DNA of 64,000 nt from Paracoccaceae bacterium (GTDB lineage Bacteria > Pseudomonadota > Alphaproteobacteria > Rhodobacterales > Rhodobacteraceae): contig WLWX01000001.1 in NCBI GenBank assembly GCA_012103375.1, forward strand, positions 3,638,492-3,702,491, given 5' to 3'. A program made the position numbers and the translations under genes. The notes below the pieces were generated by a model. That model was given only the letters and a program-made list of their open reading frames with translations. It was not told the DNA's origin and ran no database searches. Of the stretch, positions 19,799 to 28,523 are shown piece after piece (within the stretch, counting starts at the first letter, position 1; the number at the start of each line of letters is the position of its first letter).

Positions 19799-20537
19799 CG
19801 CGCACTGGCCCGACGGGGTCGGGCGCATCGACCTGCCCGAGATCGACAGCACCAATGCCGAGGCCGCCCGCCGCGCCCCGACGCTGCGCCAGCCGACATG
19901 GGTATTTGCGCTGCGCCAGACCGGCGCGAAGGGGCGGCGGGGTAAGGCATGGGCGCAGCCTCCGGGCAGTTTCGCCGCAACGCTGGTGATGAAACCGCCT
20001 GGCGGACCGGGCGAGGGGGCGTTGCGGTCTTTCATGGCCGCGAATGCGTTGTATGAGGCGCTGGCCCTGCACATCGACCGTACCAAACTGGCGCTGAAAT
20101 GGCCCAATGACGTGCTGCTGAATGGCGGCAAGATGGCGGGCATCCTGCTGGAAAGTTCTGGCACCGCGGAACGGCTGGACTGGCTGGCCGTCGGGATCGG
20201 TGTGAACCTTGGCCTGCCGCCTGACCACGTGCAGGGCGCCGCGTTCCCGCCGGTCGGCCTGGCGGAACAGGGCGGCAAGACGGTGCTGCCCGAAGACTTC
20301 CTGGCGATCCTTGCCAGCAGTTTCGCCACGCAAGAGGCACTGCTGGCCGCCGAAGGTTTCGCCCCGATCCGCGCCCAGTGGCTGGCCAAAGCCGCCCGAT
20401 TGGGAGAGGTCATTACCGCCAGAACCGGCACGGCGGAAATCACCGGGCGGTTTGACACCATTGATGATACCGGGTGTCTTGTGCTGACCACGCCCGACGG
20501 CGCGCGGGCGATCCCCGCCGCCGACGTCTATTTTTGA
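19764..20537 (+). CDS. birA: Biotin--[acetyl-CoA-carboxylase] ligase
   Basis: Attaches biotin to acetyl-CoA carboxylase and related carboxylases. Up to 257 residues, ligase domain only, with no N-terminal DNA-binding domain, so it is not a repressor of biotin genes. Motifs: [31 protein letters not shown] (biotinyl-AMP loop) and [23 protein letters not shown]. The ATG at 19764 lies within nuoN; a GTG at 19782 is an alternative that shortens the overlap. The birA-coaX-rnj order after nuoN is a familiar Rhodobacterales arrangement (recalled). Confidence 0.93.
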   Translation: MPPLPQVRLSTDAHWPDGVGRIDLPEIDSTNAEAARRAPTLRQPTWVFALRQTGAKGRRGKAWAQPPGSFAATLVMKPPGGPGEGALRSFMAANALYEALALHIDRTKLALKWPNDVLLNGGKMAGILLESSGTAERLDWLAVGIGVNLGLPPDHVQGAAFPPVGLAEQGGKTVLPEDFLAILASSFATQEALLAAEGFAPIRAQWLAKAARLGEVITARTGTAEITGRFDTIDDTGCLVLTTPDGARAIPAADVYF

Positions 20538-20552
20538 ACGGAACCGCTCCTC

Positions 20553-21326
20553 ATGCTGCTTTGCATCGACACCGGCAATACCAACACCGTCTTCTCGATC
20601 TGGGACGGTCGCGCGTTCATCGGCACCTGGCGTGCCTCGACCGAGCATCAGCGCACGGGCGACCAGTATTTCGTCTGGCTGAATACGCTGATGAAGGCGC
20701 AAGGGTTGAAGGCGGATATTACCGAGGTGATCATCAGTTCCACCGTGCCGCGCGTGGTCTTCAACCTGCGGGTGCTGTGCGATCGTTACTTCAATTGCCG
20801 ACCGATGGTTGTGGGCAAGCCGGAATGCAAGCTGCCCGTTGATCCGCGCGTCGATCCCGGCACCCGGCCCGGCCCGGACCGGCTGGCCAATGCGGCGGGG
20901 GCCTATGATCGCCACGGCGGGAATGTGGTCGTGGTGGATTTCGGCACGGCAACAAATTTCGACGTGGTGGCCGAAGATGGCGCCTATGTGGGGGGTGTGA
21001 TCTCTCCCGGGGTGAACCTGTCGCTGGAGGCGCTGGCTGCCGGTGCCGCGGCCCTGCCGCATGTGGATATCAGCCAACCGGAAAGCGTCATTGGCGCAAA
21101 TACCGTCGCCTGCATCCAGTCGGGTGTGTTCTGGGGCTACACCGGGTTGATCGAGGGGCTGATCGCGCGTATCCGCGCCGAATACGGCGCACCGATGAAG
21201 GTGATCGGGACCGGGGGGCTGGCGCCGCTGTTCGCCAAGGGCGACATAGAATTTGACGTGATCGAAGATGATCTGACGATGCACGGCCTGACCGTGATCC
21301 ATAAATATAACAAGGAAAACGAATGA
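20553..21326 (+). CDS. coaX: Type III pantothenate kinase
   Basis: First enzyme of coenzyme A synthesis; it phosphorylates pantothenate. A 257-residue ASKHA-fold protein with the phosphate-binding motifs DTGNTNTVFSIW at the N-terminus and VVDFGTATNFDVV in the middle, the PGTRPGPDRLANAAGAY motif and GGVISPGVNLSLEAL. It overlaps rnj by four bases. Confidence 0.95.
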   Translation: MLLCIDTGNTNTVFSIWDGRAFIGTWRASTEHQRTGDQYFVWLNTLMKAQGLKADITEVIISSTVPRVVFNLRVLCDRYFNCRPMVVGKPECKLPVDPRVDPGTRPGPDRLANAAGAYDRHGGNVVVVDFGTATNFDVVAEDGAYVGGVISPGVNLSLEALAAGAAALPHVDISQPESVIGANTVACIQSGVFWGYTGLIEGLIARIRAEYGAPMKVIGTGGLAPLFAKGDIEFDVIEDDLTMHGLTVIHKYNKENE

Positions 21327-22990
21327 GTGGTAACGAGCGGTTGATCTACCTGCCCCTGGGTGGCGCGGGTGAGATCGGGATGAACACATATGTCTATGGC
21401 TATGGGCCCAAGGACAAGGAACGCCTGATCGTCGTCGATTTGGGGATTACCTTCCCCGATATGGATACGACGCCGGGCGTCGATGTCATCATGGCGGATA
21501 TTGACTGGCTGGTGGCCCGCCGCGACCGGATCGAGGGGATATTCATCACCCATGCCCATGAAGACCACATCGGCGCACTGGGGCATCTGTGGGACCGGCT
21601 GAACGCGCCGATCCATTGTCGCAGGTTCACGGCCCATCACGCGGCGCGCAAACTGGGCGAACATGGCGGCGACGAGAACGCGATCACCGTGGCTGCGCCC
21701 TGGCCTGCACAGATCACCGCCGGGCCGTTCACGGTGGGGTTCCTGCCGGTCAGCCACTCGATCCCCGAAAGCTCGGCTCTGGTGATCGACTCTCCGGTGG
21801 GCCGTGTGGTCCACACCGGCGACTTCAAACTGGATGAAACGCCGCTGGTGGGTGAGGCTTGGGATCCGAAATTGTGGGGAGAAGTCGCGGGCAAGGGCAT
21901 TCACGCATTGGTCTGCGATTCCACCAATGTGTTCAGCCCCAATCCGGGCCGGTCCGAGGCATCGCTGGTCGAACCGCTGACCGGGATGATCGCGGATGCG
22001 CAGGGCATGGTGGTGGCGACCACCTTCGCCTCAAACGTCGCGCGGGTGCGTACGCTGGCTGTCGCCGGGGCGGCGGCGGGGCGGTCTGTTTGCCTGTTGG
22101 GCCGGTCGATGGAGCGCATGGTCGAGGCCAGCCGCGCCACCGAAGTGCTGCCCGATTTCCCGCCCACGATCTCCGCCGAGGAGGCCGAGGATATTCCGCG
22201 CGGTGATCTGATGCTGCTGGTCACCGGCTCACAAGGTGAACGCCGCGCGGCAAGCGCGCAACTGGCACGGGGCAAGTATCGCGGGCTGACCGTGGCGGAT
22301 GGGGATACGTTCCTGTTCAGCTCAAAAATCATTCCCGGAAACGAACGCGGCGTGATCCGTTTCGTCAACGCCTATTCCGAGATGGGCGTGGATGTGGTCG
22401 ATGGCGAAGACGGACATTACCACGTGTCGGGCCACGCCAACCGGCCCGATCTGCTGGCGGTGCATGACCTGATGAAGCCGAAAATGGTGATCCCGATGCA
22501 TGGTGAGCATCGGCACCTGCGTGAGCATGCGAAACTGGCCGAGGGCAAGGGCCGTGCCTCGGTCATTGCGACGAACGGGACGATGGTGGATCTGTCGGGC
22601 AAGAAGCCGAAAGTGGTCGAACATGTCGAGGCGGCGCGCATCTATCGTGACGGCGACGTTTATATCGGAGAGCTGGACGGCGTCGTCCGCGACCGGATCC
22701 GCATGGCGCTGAACGGGCACGTCATGGTTTCGCTGATTGTCGAGGATAATCAGATGGTCGGCGATGCCTGGTGCGAATTGATGGGCCTACCCGAGACGGG
22801 GACATCGAATGCGCCGCTGGTCGACGTGCTTGAACAGGATGTGAATCAGCTGGTCGGACGCTCCAGCCGCAAGGTCATGGGCGACGACGACAAGCTGGAC
22901 GAGGCGGTGAGGAAGGCCGTGCGCCGGTCAACCAATGACGAGATCGGCAAGAAGCCTGAGGTGACGGTGGTGATTTCGCGGTTGGGGTGA
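21323..22990 (+). CDS. rnj: Ribonuclease J
   Basis: Metallo-beta-lactamase/beta-CASP nuclease that matures and degrades RNA (endonuclease and 5'-3' exonuclease). At 555 residues it is the usual length. The HxHxDH metal site is ITHAHEDHIGALGH (His77, His79, Asp81, His82), with CDSTNV and the beta-CASP end HVSGHANRPDLLAVHDLMKPKMVIPMHGEHRHL. The C-terminal domain ends with VVISRLG. Last gene of the + strand run; it meets the ABC operon tail to tail. Confidence 0.95.
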   Translation: MSGNERLIYLPLGGAGEIGMNTYVYGYGPKDKERLIVVDLGITFPDMDTTPGVDVIMADIDWLVARRDRIEGIFITHAHEDHIGALGHLWDRLNAPIHCRRFTAHHAARKLGEHGGDENAITVAAPWPAQITAGPFTVGFLPVSHSIPESSALVIDSPVGRVVHTGDFKLDETPLVGEAWDPKLWGEVAGKGIHALVCDSTNVFSPNPGRSEASLVEPLTGMIADAQGMVVATTFASNVARVRTLAVAGAAAGRSVCLLGRSMERMVEASRATEVLPDFPPTISAEEAEDIPRGDLMLLVTGSQGERRAASAQLARGKYRGLTVADGDTFLFSSKIIPGNERGVIRFVNAYSEMGVDVVDGEDGHYHVSGHANRPDLLAVHDLMKPKMVIPMHGEHRHLREHAKLAEGKGRASVIATNGTMVDLSGKKPKVVEHVEAARIYRDGDVYIGELDGVVRDRIRMALNGHVMVSLIVEDNQMVGDAWCELMGLPETGTSNAPLVDVLEQDVNQLVGRSSRKVMGDDDKLDEAVRKAVRRSTNDEIGKKPEVTVVISRLG

Positions 22991-22999
22991 GGGGGCTTC

Positions 23000-23058
23000 G
23001 TGCACGGAATCAAGGCGAAGCCGCCGTGCACTCGCCAGCCCGTCCGGGCGGGTTGGCG
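23000..23058. other. Two hairpins between convergent operons
   Basis: GTGCACGG (23000-23007) pairs with CCGTGCAC (23024-23031). Directly next to it, CGCCAGCCCG and CGGGTTGGCG (23033-23058) form a second stem with a G-T mismatch pair. Neither has a T-run, but tail-to-tail placement between rnj and the ABC permease suggests a role in 3'-end formation. The remaining bases to 23256 hold no gene I can support. Confidence 0.45.
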
Positions 23059-23256
23059 ACTGGATAGGTTCTCGCCTCCTTCGGATTTGACTGAAATACG
23101 GGACCATCCAAGTGCCCCGAACTGCTGTTGGATCGCCAACCCCCGGGCTGACGATCCCACGGCTCGCGTTTCTCGATGCACAAAATAGCACAATCCGCGA
23201 ACCAATCATTTCTCACCGAGAACCACGTCAGAGTCTGGCAAGGGAAACTACCGCCC

Positions 23257-24177
23257 CTACTTCACTGCCCCGCTGGCCATCCCCTTGATGATAAAACGCT
23301 CCAGCACGATGCCGATCACGATCAGCGGCAGGATGGCGCTGGCGGACAGCGCGGCCATGCTCCACCAGTTGATGCCTTGCGATCCGGTTTGGCTGGCGAC
23401 CATGACCGGCAGGGTGACGGCATTGGTTGATGTCAGCAGGGCGGCAAAGAAGTATTCGTTCCAAGTCAGCACGAGGCTCAGGATGAAGGCCGCGACCATG
23501 CCGGGCAGGGCGATGGGCAGGATGATGGTCAGGAACGCGCCCCAGATGCCAAGGCCATCGACCAGCGCGGCCTCCTCCAGCTCCACCGGGATGCCGTGGA
23601 ACTGATCGCGCATGATCCAGATCACGATGGGCAGGACGGTCAGCGCATAAAGCAGGATCAAGCCAAGGCGGGTGTCGAGCAGGGCGAGTTCCTTATAGAG
23701 GACAAGGAACGGCAGCGCCAAAACCACCGGCGGCAGGATCAGCTGGCTGAGGAAGAAGAAGCTGATATCGGGGTTGCGCATGAAGCCGAATTTATAGCGG
23801 AAGCGCGACAGCCCATAGGCCGCGCAGCTGCCCAGAACCACGGCCAATGCCGAGGATGCCAGCGCCGCAATGGTCGAATTCCAGAAGCGTTTCAGGAATT
23901 CCTCGCGCACTGTGCTGACCTCGAAGATGGTGTCGGGCGACAGGCCCAGCGACTTCCAGCCGCGCCATTGTGGGGTGTAGTCCACAAACGGAACCATGTT
24001 GCCCTGCATCACGTCGGGGGCCAGTTTGAAGCTGGTGGTGATGGTCCAGTAGATCGGGAACAGGCAGATCACGGCCCAGAAGATCAGGATGCCGTAAACA
24101 CCAATGCGCCCGGCCCACCAGCGCAGGCGCGGCGGGGTGTCAGCGGGGTGATCGTGGAATATTTGTGCGTCGCTCAA
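23257..24177 (-). CDS. Carbohydrate ABC transporter permease (MalG/CUT1 type)
   Basis: A 306-residue inner-membrane permease of a CUT1 sugar importer with about six helices. The EAA loop that docks the ATPase is EEAALVDGLGIWGAFLTIILPIALPGM. The N-terminus ends with a cytosolic tail before GRIGVYGILIFWAVICLFPIYWTI. It lies two bases after its partner permease gene and closes the operon. Confidence 0.93.
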   Translation of the reverse strand: MSDAQIFHDHPADTPPRLRWWAGRIGVYGILIFWAVICLFPIYWTITTSFKLAPDVMQGNMVPFVDYTPQWRGWKSLGLSPDTIFEVSTVREEFLKRFWNSTIAALASSALAVVLGSCAAYGLSRFRYKFGFMRNPDISFFFLSQLILPPVVLALPFLVLYKELALLDTRLGLILLYALTVLPIVIWIMRDQFHGIPVELEEAALVDGLGIWGAFLTIILPIALPGMVAAFILSLVLTWNEYFFAALLTSTNAVTLPVMVASQTGSQGINWWSMAALSASAILPLIVIGIVLERFIIKGMASGAVK

Positions 24178-24178
24178 C

Positions 24179-25285
24179 CTAATACCTCGGGTTCATCCAG
24201 CGATCGACCAGCTTCATGAAGACCGTAATCGCAAGGACGATCAGCACCAGATAGACCATGGCCAGAAGCGTGCCGTAGCCGACGTTCGAACGGTCGCGGT
24301 ATTCGCGGAAGATTAAGCTGGTGACCGAATCTGTCGCCCCGCCCGGACCGCCGGAGGTGACGTTGATGATGATGTCTGCCAGCTTCAGTTTGAAGATGAT
24401 GCGGATCAGGATCGCGGTGATGCTGACCGGCAGCATCAGGGGGAATGTAACCTCCCAAAAACCGCGCCAAGCGGGCGCGCCGTCGACCTTCGCTGCCTCT
24501 TGAATTTCCTTCGGGATCGCCTGCAATCCGGCAAGGATCATGATCATCATGAAGGGAATGAACGTCCAGGCGTCCATGGCCATGATCATGAAGCGCGCAA
24601 CCTCTGGGCTGCCAAAGAAGCTGGGCGAATCCCAGCCGAGTTCGCGGGCAAGGCGCGCTAGCGGGCCAAAGCGGATTTCCATCATCGACTTGCCGACCAT
24701 CCAGGACACGGCGACAGGCGACAGCATCAGCGGCATCAGAAAGGCGACGCGGAAGAATTTGCGCGCCCGGATCTGGCTGTTCAGCAACAGCGCAAGGCCA
24801 AAGGCGATGGCGTATTCCACCAGAATGGCCAGGGTGTAATAGACCATGTTTTTCAAGGCGTTCCAATAGAACGCGTCGTTCCACATCTGGCGGACATTGT
24901 CCCAGCCATTGAACTTGCGCCCGTCCAGACTGGCCAGGTTCCAGTCTGAAAAGGCGATGGTCAAGCCGAACAGAAGCGGAAAGACGACCATGGCGACGAC
25001 AAACAGCACTGCGGGGAGGACGAACAGCACGCGCTTACCCTGTTCGCCGCGTAGGACGATTTGCGCCACGCACAGGCAGATACCCCAGAGGATGTAGGCG
25101 TAAAGCGCCGGGCGCCAGGTTTCGAATTCGATCGTGATGCGCCCGGTTTCGGCCATCCAGACGGCCAGGAACATCGCGAACATCAGCGCGGCCGATCCCC
25201 AGATCAGCAGCTTGCCAAACACCCGGCGGCGTTCGGATATCTCATCAAGTGTCACAACGTGGAGGAGGTCGCCCTGAGTGCTCAT
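24179..25285 (-). CDS. Carbohydrate ABC transporter permease (MalF/CUT1 type)
   Basis: A 368-residue permease with two extra N-terminal helices. The EAA loop QEAAKVDGAPAWRGFWEVTFPLMLP identifies it as the MalF-type partner of the MalG-type protein next door. FFRVAFLMPLMLSPVAVSWMVGK and TFIPFMMIMILAGLQAIPKE are also typical. The cognate binding protein lies upstream, beyond a terminator-like hairpin (25681-25715). Confidence 0.93.
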   Translation of the reverse strand: MSTQGDLLHVVTLDEISERRRVFGKLLIWGSAALMFAMFLAVWMAETGRITIEFETWRPALYAYILWGICLCVAQIVLRGEQGKRVLFVLPAVLFVVAMVVFPLLFGLTIAFSDWNLASLDGRKFNGWDNVRQMWNDAFYWNALKNMVYYTLAILVEYAIAFGLALLLNSQIRARKFFRVAFLMPLMLSPVAVSWMVGKSMMEIRFGPLARLARELGWDSPSFFGSPEVARFMIMAMDAWTFIPFMMIMILAGLQAIPKEIQEAAKVDGAPAWRGFWEVTFPLMLPVSITAILIRIIFKLKLADIIINVTSGGPGGATDSVTSLIFREYRDRSNVGYGTLLAMVYLVLIVLAITVFMKLVDRWMNPRY

Positions 25286-25446
25286 GACGCAACGTTAGCG
25301 CAGGATGTGCCGGGTGCAAGGGCTCAATTACGGAACGATCCGCCGACACGAAATCAATATGCAGCAAGCACAAACATGCGCGGCAAACCACGCTTGCGAG
25401 GTTTCGGACCATTCAGCCTGCAACAAAACACCTCTGCGTTCGATCT

Positions 25447-25665
25447 CTACTCCCCGTAGATACGAAACAACAAAAGACCGAAGGCAAATGCGGTTAGACC
25501 TGCAGAAACCACTATGGTCATTGCGATTGACTTCAGAATGTCGAGCCCGAAGATGCCAAATGGCGTCCAGTTTCCGGATTCAACAATCGCGGACAACGCC
25601 AAGTAACAGATCCAAATGAAGATACCGCATGCAATCTGCATCGCGGAAACGATCAATATTTTCAT
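25447..25665 (-). CDS. Small two-helix membrane protein, hypothetical
   Basis: Unrecognised 72-residue protein with two hydrophobic segments (MQIACGIFIWICYLALSAIV and SIAMTIVVSAGLTAFAFGLLLF). An upstream in-frame TTG at 25701 would lengthen it, but that codon lies within the hairpin after the binding-protein gene, so the ATG at 25665 is preferred. It is more AT-rich than its neighbours and sits inside the transporter operon between binding protein and permeases. Its role is unknown and it could be a spurious ORF. Confidence 0.4.
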   Translation of the reverse strand: MKILIVSAMQIACGIFIWICYLALSAIVESGNWTPFGIFGLDILKSIAMTIVVSAGLTAFAFGLLLFRIYGE

Positions 25666-25680
25666 AGCAATACGTCTCAG

Positions 25681-25715
25681 AAAAAATGGCGGTGAGGCCA
25701 AAAATTCGCCTCACC
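25681..25715 (-). terminator. Terminator/attenuator after the ABC binding-protein gene
   Basis: GGTGAGGC and GCCTCACC (25691-25698 and 25708-25715) form a perfect 8-bp stem with a 9-base loop. On the minus strand it is followed by GCCATTTTTT. It begins 24 bases after the binding-protein stop. Such hairpins let the binding protein be made in excess over the permeases. Confidence 0.75.
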
Positions 25716-25738
25716 TGTTTTCTTAATCTGGCCCGCGC

Positions 25739-27406
25739 CTACATGCCCAAGCTGGCCTTATAGACCTCGATCTGGCTATCACGGCCGATCTGATCGGTGA
25801 TCTTGTCCCAGGCGGCGGCGATTGCGTCAGCGCCTTCCTGGACCGAGCCGTACTGACCGGCATAGATCTTGGCCAGCTCATCCTCGGCGACCGAGTAATA
25901 CTGGAAGATGCCCGGAATACGCGGTTCGATGGCGGCGTTCGGGTGGTTATAGCTGTCCGCGTTCGAGCCGAGGTAGTCTTCGACAAAGGCGCGGTCATAA
26001 CCAGCCTCTTCCCACTCATCAAACTGGAAGTGCGAGTTGCGGTAGGGCTGGAAACCCGACGGATAGGCCGACGCCCAGAGCGACAGGTCCTTGCCGCCCA
26101 GATGGGCCGCAGCCGACCAAGCCGCCTTGTGCTTCTTTTCGTCCGAATCGACGGTCGCCATGACGTACACGCCCCACCCGATATAGGCCATGTTGGGGGC
26201 CTCGTTCGGGGTGTCTTCCCATTCACCGGAGTTCGAATTGTAGACCTGATCCGAACCCGGCAGGGTCGAGAAGCCGACGACATCACCCACAACGGAAGTG
26301 TCCGAAGTGCGCGCGTTCGATCCGACGTCGCCCCACCAGCTGAGCGACGATCCGGTACCAGCCAGGAACTGCTGGAACGCGGTCGTGCCCGGATCAGCAT
26401 TGATCTGGTCGGCAGGGTAACCGCCTTCGGTCGCGATGATTTCCATCACTTCTTCGATGGCGCGCACGAAGGCCGGGTTGTTGACGCGCGGCTTCATGGT
26501 GTCCGGATCGAACAGCCATGCCGGATCGTCCGGATGCTTGGCATAGGCGGTTGCACGGTCTTCCAGGAAGTAGAAGCCGAAGCCGCCCCAGCCCTTCAGC
26601 GGATCGAGGTAACCATGCGCGTCCAGGCCGGTCAGCGGGTCGGTCTTGCCCGCCAGGAACTTCGAATGCGCGTTGACCTGCGCCCAGGTGGTAGGCGGTT
26701 CCCACGCGCCTTCGCCACCTTCGGCGGCCCAGGCGGCGGCGAAATCCTCATTCTCGTAATAATCTTTACGATAGCTGAAGGTGTGGCAGTCACCGTCGAT
26801 CGACACGCGGTAGGTCTTGCCACCCCAGGTGCCCACGGGCGCTTTGAGGTAATCCACGTAGTCATCCATGTCGATCTGGGTTTTGACCCATTCCGGCATC
26901 TCTGACGCCATGCCGCGGCCCAGCACGTCACCTTCGAAGGGCGCGCCCATTTCGATGATGTCGAAATCGACGGTGCCGGTGGCGATGGATTGCTGCAAAC
27001 GCGCGTTATAGTCGGCCTGCGCCAGGTCGATCCAGTTGATCTTGGCGCCTGTATAAGCCTCCCACGGTTTCAGGAAACCGCGGAACAGGAAGTTGTGCAG
27101 GTTCTGGTTGTTGAGGCCCATGAAGGACAGTTCGACCCCGGCAAATTCGCCTTTGGCAACCGATTCCTTGGTCGCGCCAAGCGTCATCTCGCCGACCTTT
27201 TGCCAATCGGCATCCGTGGGGCTGCCTGCACCCACGCCCGGAATTTTCAGGATTTCGGCGCGTACATTCGCATGGCTTGCCGCAGCGGCGGGTTTGGTGG
27301 ACAGCCCACCAGCGGCGGCAACGGCGCCAACACTGGCTGCACCTTGCAGCATCTTTCGGCGGCTCATGTGATGGCGCATCACGTGATTGAATAGTCCGAC
27401 TTTCAT
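25739..27406 (-). CDS. ABC transporter sugar-binding protein (CUT1 type)
   Basis: Extracytoplasmic receptor of the sugar importer. At 555 residues it is larger than the usual 410-450. The N-terminus has a twin-arginine-like signal (MSRRKMLQGAASVGAVAAAGG) ending near residue 42, so export may be by Tat. Later regions include YTGAKINWIDLAQADYNARLQQSIATGTVDFDIIEMGAPFEGD and a run of aromatic residues typical of sugar sites. Ribosome site GGAGGATT on the minus strand. The ligand cannot be named; a mutarotase and ribokinase on the other strand suggest a monosaccharide. Confidence 0.87.
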   Translation of the reverse strand: MKVGLFNHVMRHHMSRRKMLQGAASVGAVAAAGGLSTKPAAAASHANVRAEILKIPGVGAGSPTDADWQKVGEMTLGATKESVAKGEFAGVELSFMGLNNQNLHNFLFRGFLKPWEAYTGAKINWIDLAQADYNARLQQSIATGTVDFDIIEMGAPFEGDVLGRGMASEMPEWVKTQIDMDDYVDYLKAPVGTWGGKTYRVSIDGDCHTFSYRKDYYENEDFAAAWAAEGGEGAWEPPTTWAQVNAHSKFLAGKTDPLTGLDAHGYLDPLKGWGGFGFYFLEDRATAYAKHPDDPAWLFDPDTMKPRVNNPAFVRAIEEVMEIIATEGGYPADQINADPGTTAFQQFLAGTGSSLSWWGDVGSNARTSDTSVVGDVVGFSTLPGSDQVYNSNSGEWEDTPNEAPNMAYIGWGVYVMATVDSDEKKHKAAWSAAAHLGGKDLSLWASAYPSGFQPYRNSHFQFDEWEEAGYDRAFVEDYLGSNADSYNHPNAAIEPRIPGIFQYYSVAEDELAKIYAGQYGSVQEGADAIAAAWDKITDQIGRDSQIEVYKASLGM

Positions 27407-27431
27407 TGGAATCCTCCTAGTGGATCGTGGC

Positions 27432-27447
27432 CCGTCGTGAACGACGG
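27432..27447. promoter_or_regulatory. Inverted repeat upstream of the sugar-binding protein gene
   Basis: CCGTCG-TGAA-CGACGG is a perfect 6-bp inverted repeat 26 bases before the binding-protein start (minus strand). It could be an operator or a 5'-UTR hairpin. No cognate regulator gene lies in the cluster. Confidence 0.4.
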
Positions 27448-27575
27448 CAGTATTTCGGGGGGGTATTCGTGCGTACCCAGCGTCAATCCCACCCCCCTAT
27501 CGGGATCACGCTCAGACCTCGCAGTATGGGCGGTGTTGTCCCAAAGTCAATGAAATCAGTGGGCTGTGTGACCTG

Positions 27576-28523
27576 TCATCCGTACCAGGGCAAAAGGAAT
27601 GCCGGATGGGGCTGCCAGGCCCACCAGCTGTGGTGCAGGAACTGGGCGACGACGATCAGAACGACAAGGCCGAACCAGATGGTTGCAAGCGCCCCGTTGC
27701 GCAGGGCGCGAAAGACCAGATCGGGTGCGGCGTCGCGCGCATTGGCATCGGCATAGATGCGCGCCGACCAACTGCGCAGCCACCAGAGGCTGGCGAACAC
27801 ATAGGCAGCGACCGCAAGGTCCGCGATCCCGGCGATATTGCCGACCTGTTCCGGGGTGAAGTTGGCAAAGCCCGGGATGATGTCTTCGACAAAGACCGGC
27901 AGACCACGGGCCGCGAACAGGGGCAGGGCGAAGAAGACGGACATGAAGGCGAACAGAACGTGGCGCCAGCCGGTGCGCGCCACCACGCGCCGCACCGCGC
28001 GCCATTCGAACAACCCCAGCCAGCGCCCGGTGGCGGCCTGATGCGCCAGCGCCATCGGCAAGTGCAGCATGACGAACAAATATGCACCGATTCCGGCGAA
28101 GAACAGCGCCGGTCCGGCCCAGGCCTGTTCGTAGCCTTTGTTAAATGAATTGTCCCAGCCGGCCCACCACGCCAGCAGCCAGGGCAGCGTGAACAACAAC
28201 GACGCAAGGCCAAGGCTGAGCGCGCTCGACAGCCCGACCCGGATATTGGCCGCCAGCCCGCCGATCAGACGGGTCAGCCAGCCCGAGCCACGCTCGCCCA
28301 AAACCCAGCCGGGGGTTATGCCTGCCACGCCCTGCCGCCGCTGAACGCTGAACTGCATGCGCCGGATAATCCAGCCAAGCGCCAGGATCGACGTCAGAGG
28401 CGACAGGCACAGAAATGTGCCCACAAGCAGGTCGCGCAGGGTGCCAAATGCGCGGCTCAGGCGCACTGGGCGGGCCGGATTGGGGGCCGTGGCCGGAGTC
28501 AGGGTTGCCTCGGCGACGCTCAT
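27576..28523 (-). CDS. Integral membrane protein, hypothetical, in the sugar cluster
   Basis: Unrecognised 315-residue membrane protein with six to seven hydrophobic segments (for example LLVGTFLCLSPLTSILALGWI, LSLGLASLLFTLPWLLAWWAG, GPALFFAGIGAYLFVMLHLPMAL and ATIWFGLVVLIVVAQFLHH). GWVLGERGSGWLTRLIGGL is a likely cytosolic loop. Its start overlaps the end of the phosphatase-superfamily gene by four bases (28520-28523), so the two are coupled and probably work together. Confidence 0.7.
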   Translation of the reverse strand: MSVAEATLTPATAPNPARPVRLSRAFGTLRDLLVGTFLCLSPLTSILALGWIIRRMQFSVQRRQGVAGITPGWVLGERGSGWLTRLIGGLAANIRVGLSSALSLGLASLLFTLPWLLAWWAGWDNSFNKGYEQAWAGPALFFAGIGAYLFVMLHLPMALAHQAATGRWLGLFEWRAVRRVVARTGWRHVLFAFMSVFFALPLFAARGLPVFVEDIIPGFANFTPEQVGNIAGIADLAVAAYVFASLWWLRSWSARIYADANARDAAPDLVFRALRNGALATIWFGLVVLIVVAQFLHHSWWAWQPHPAFLLPWYG

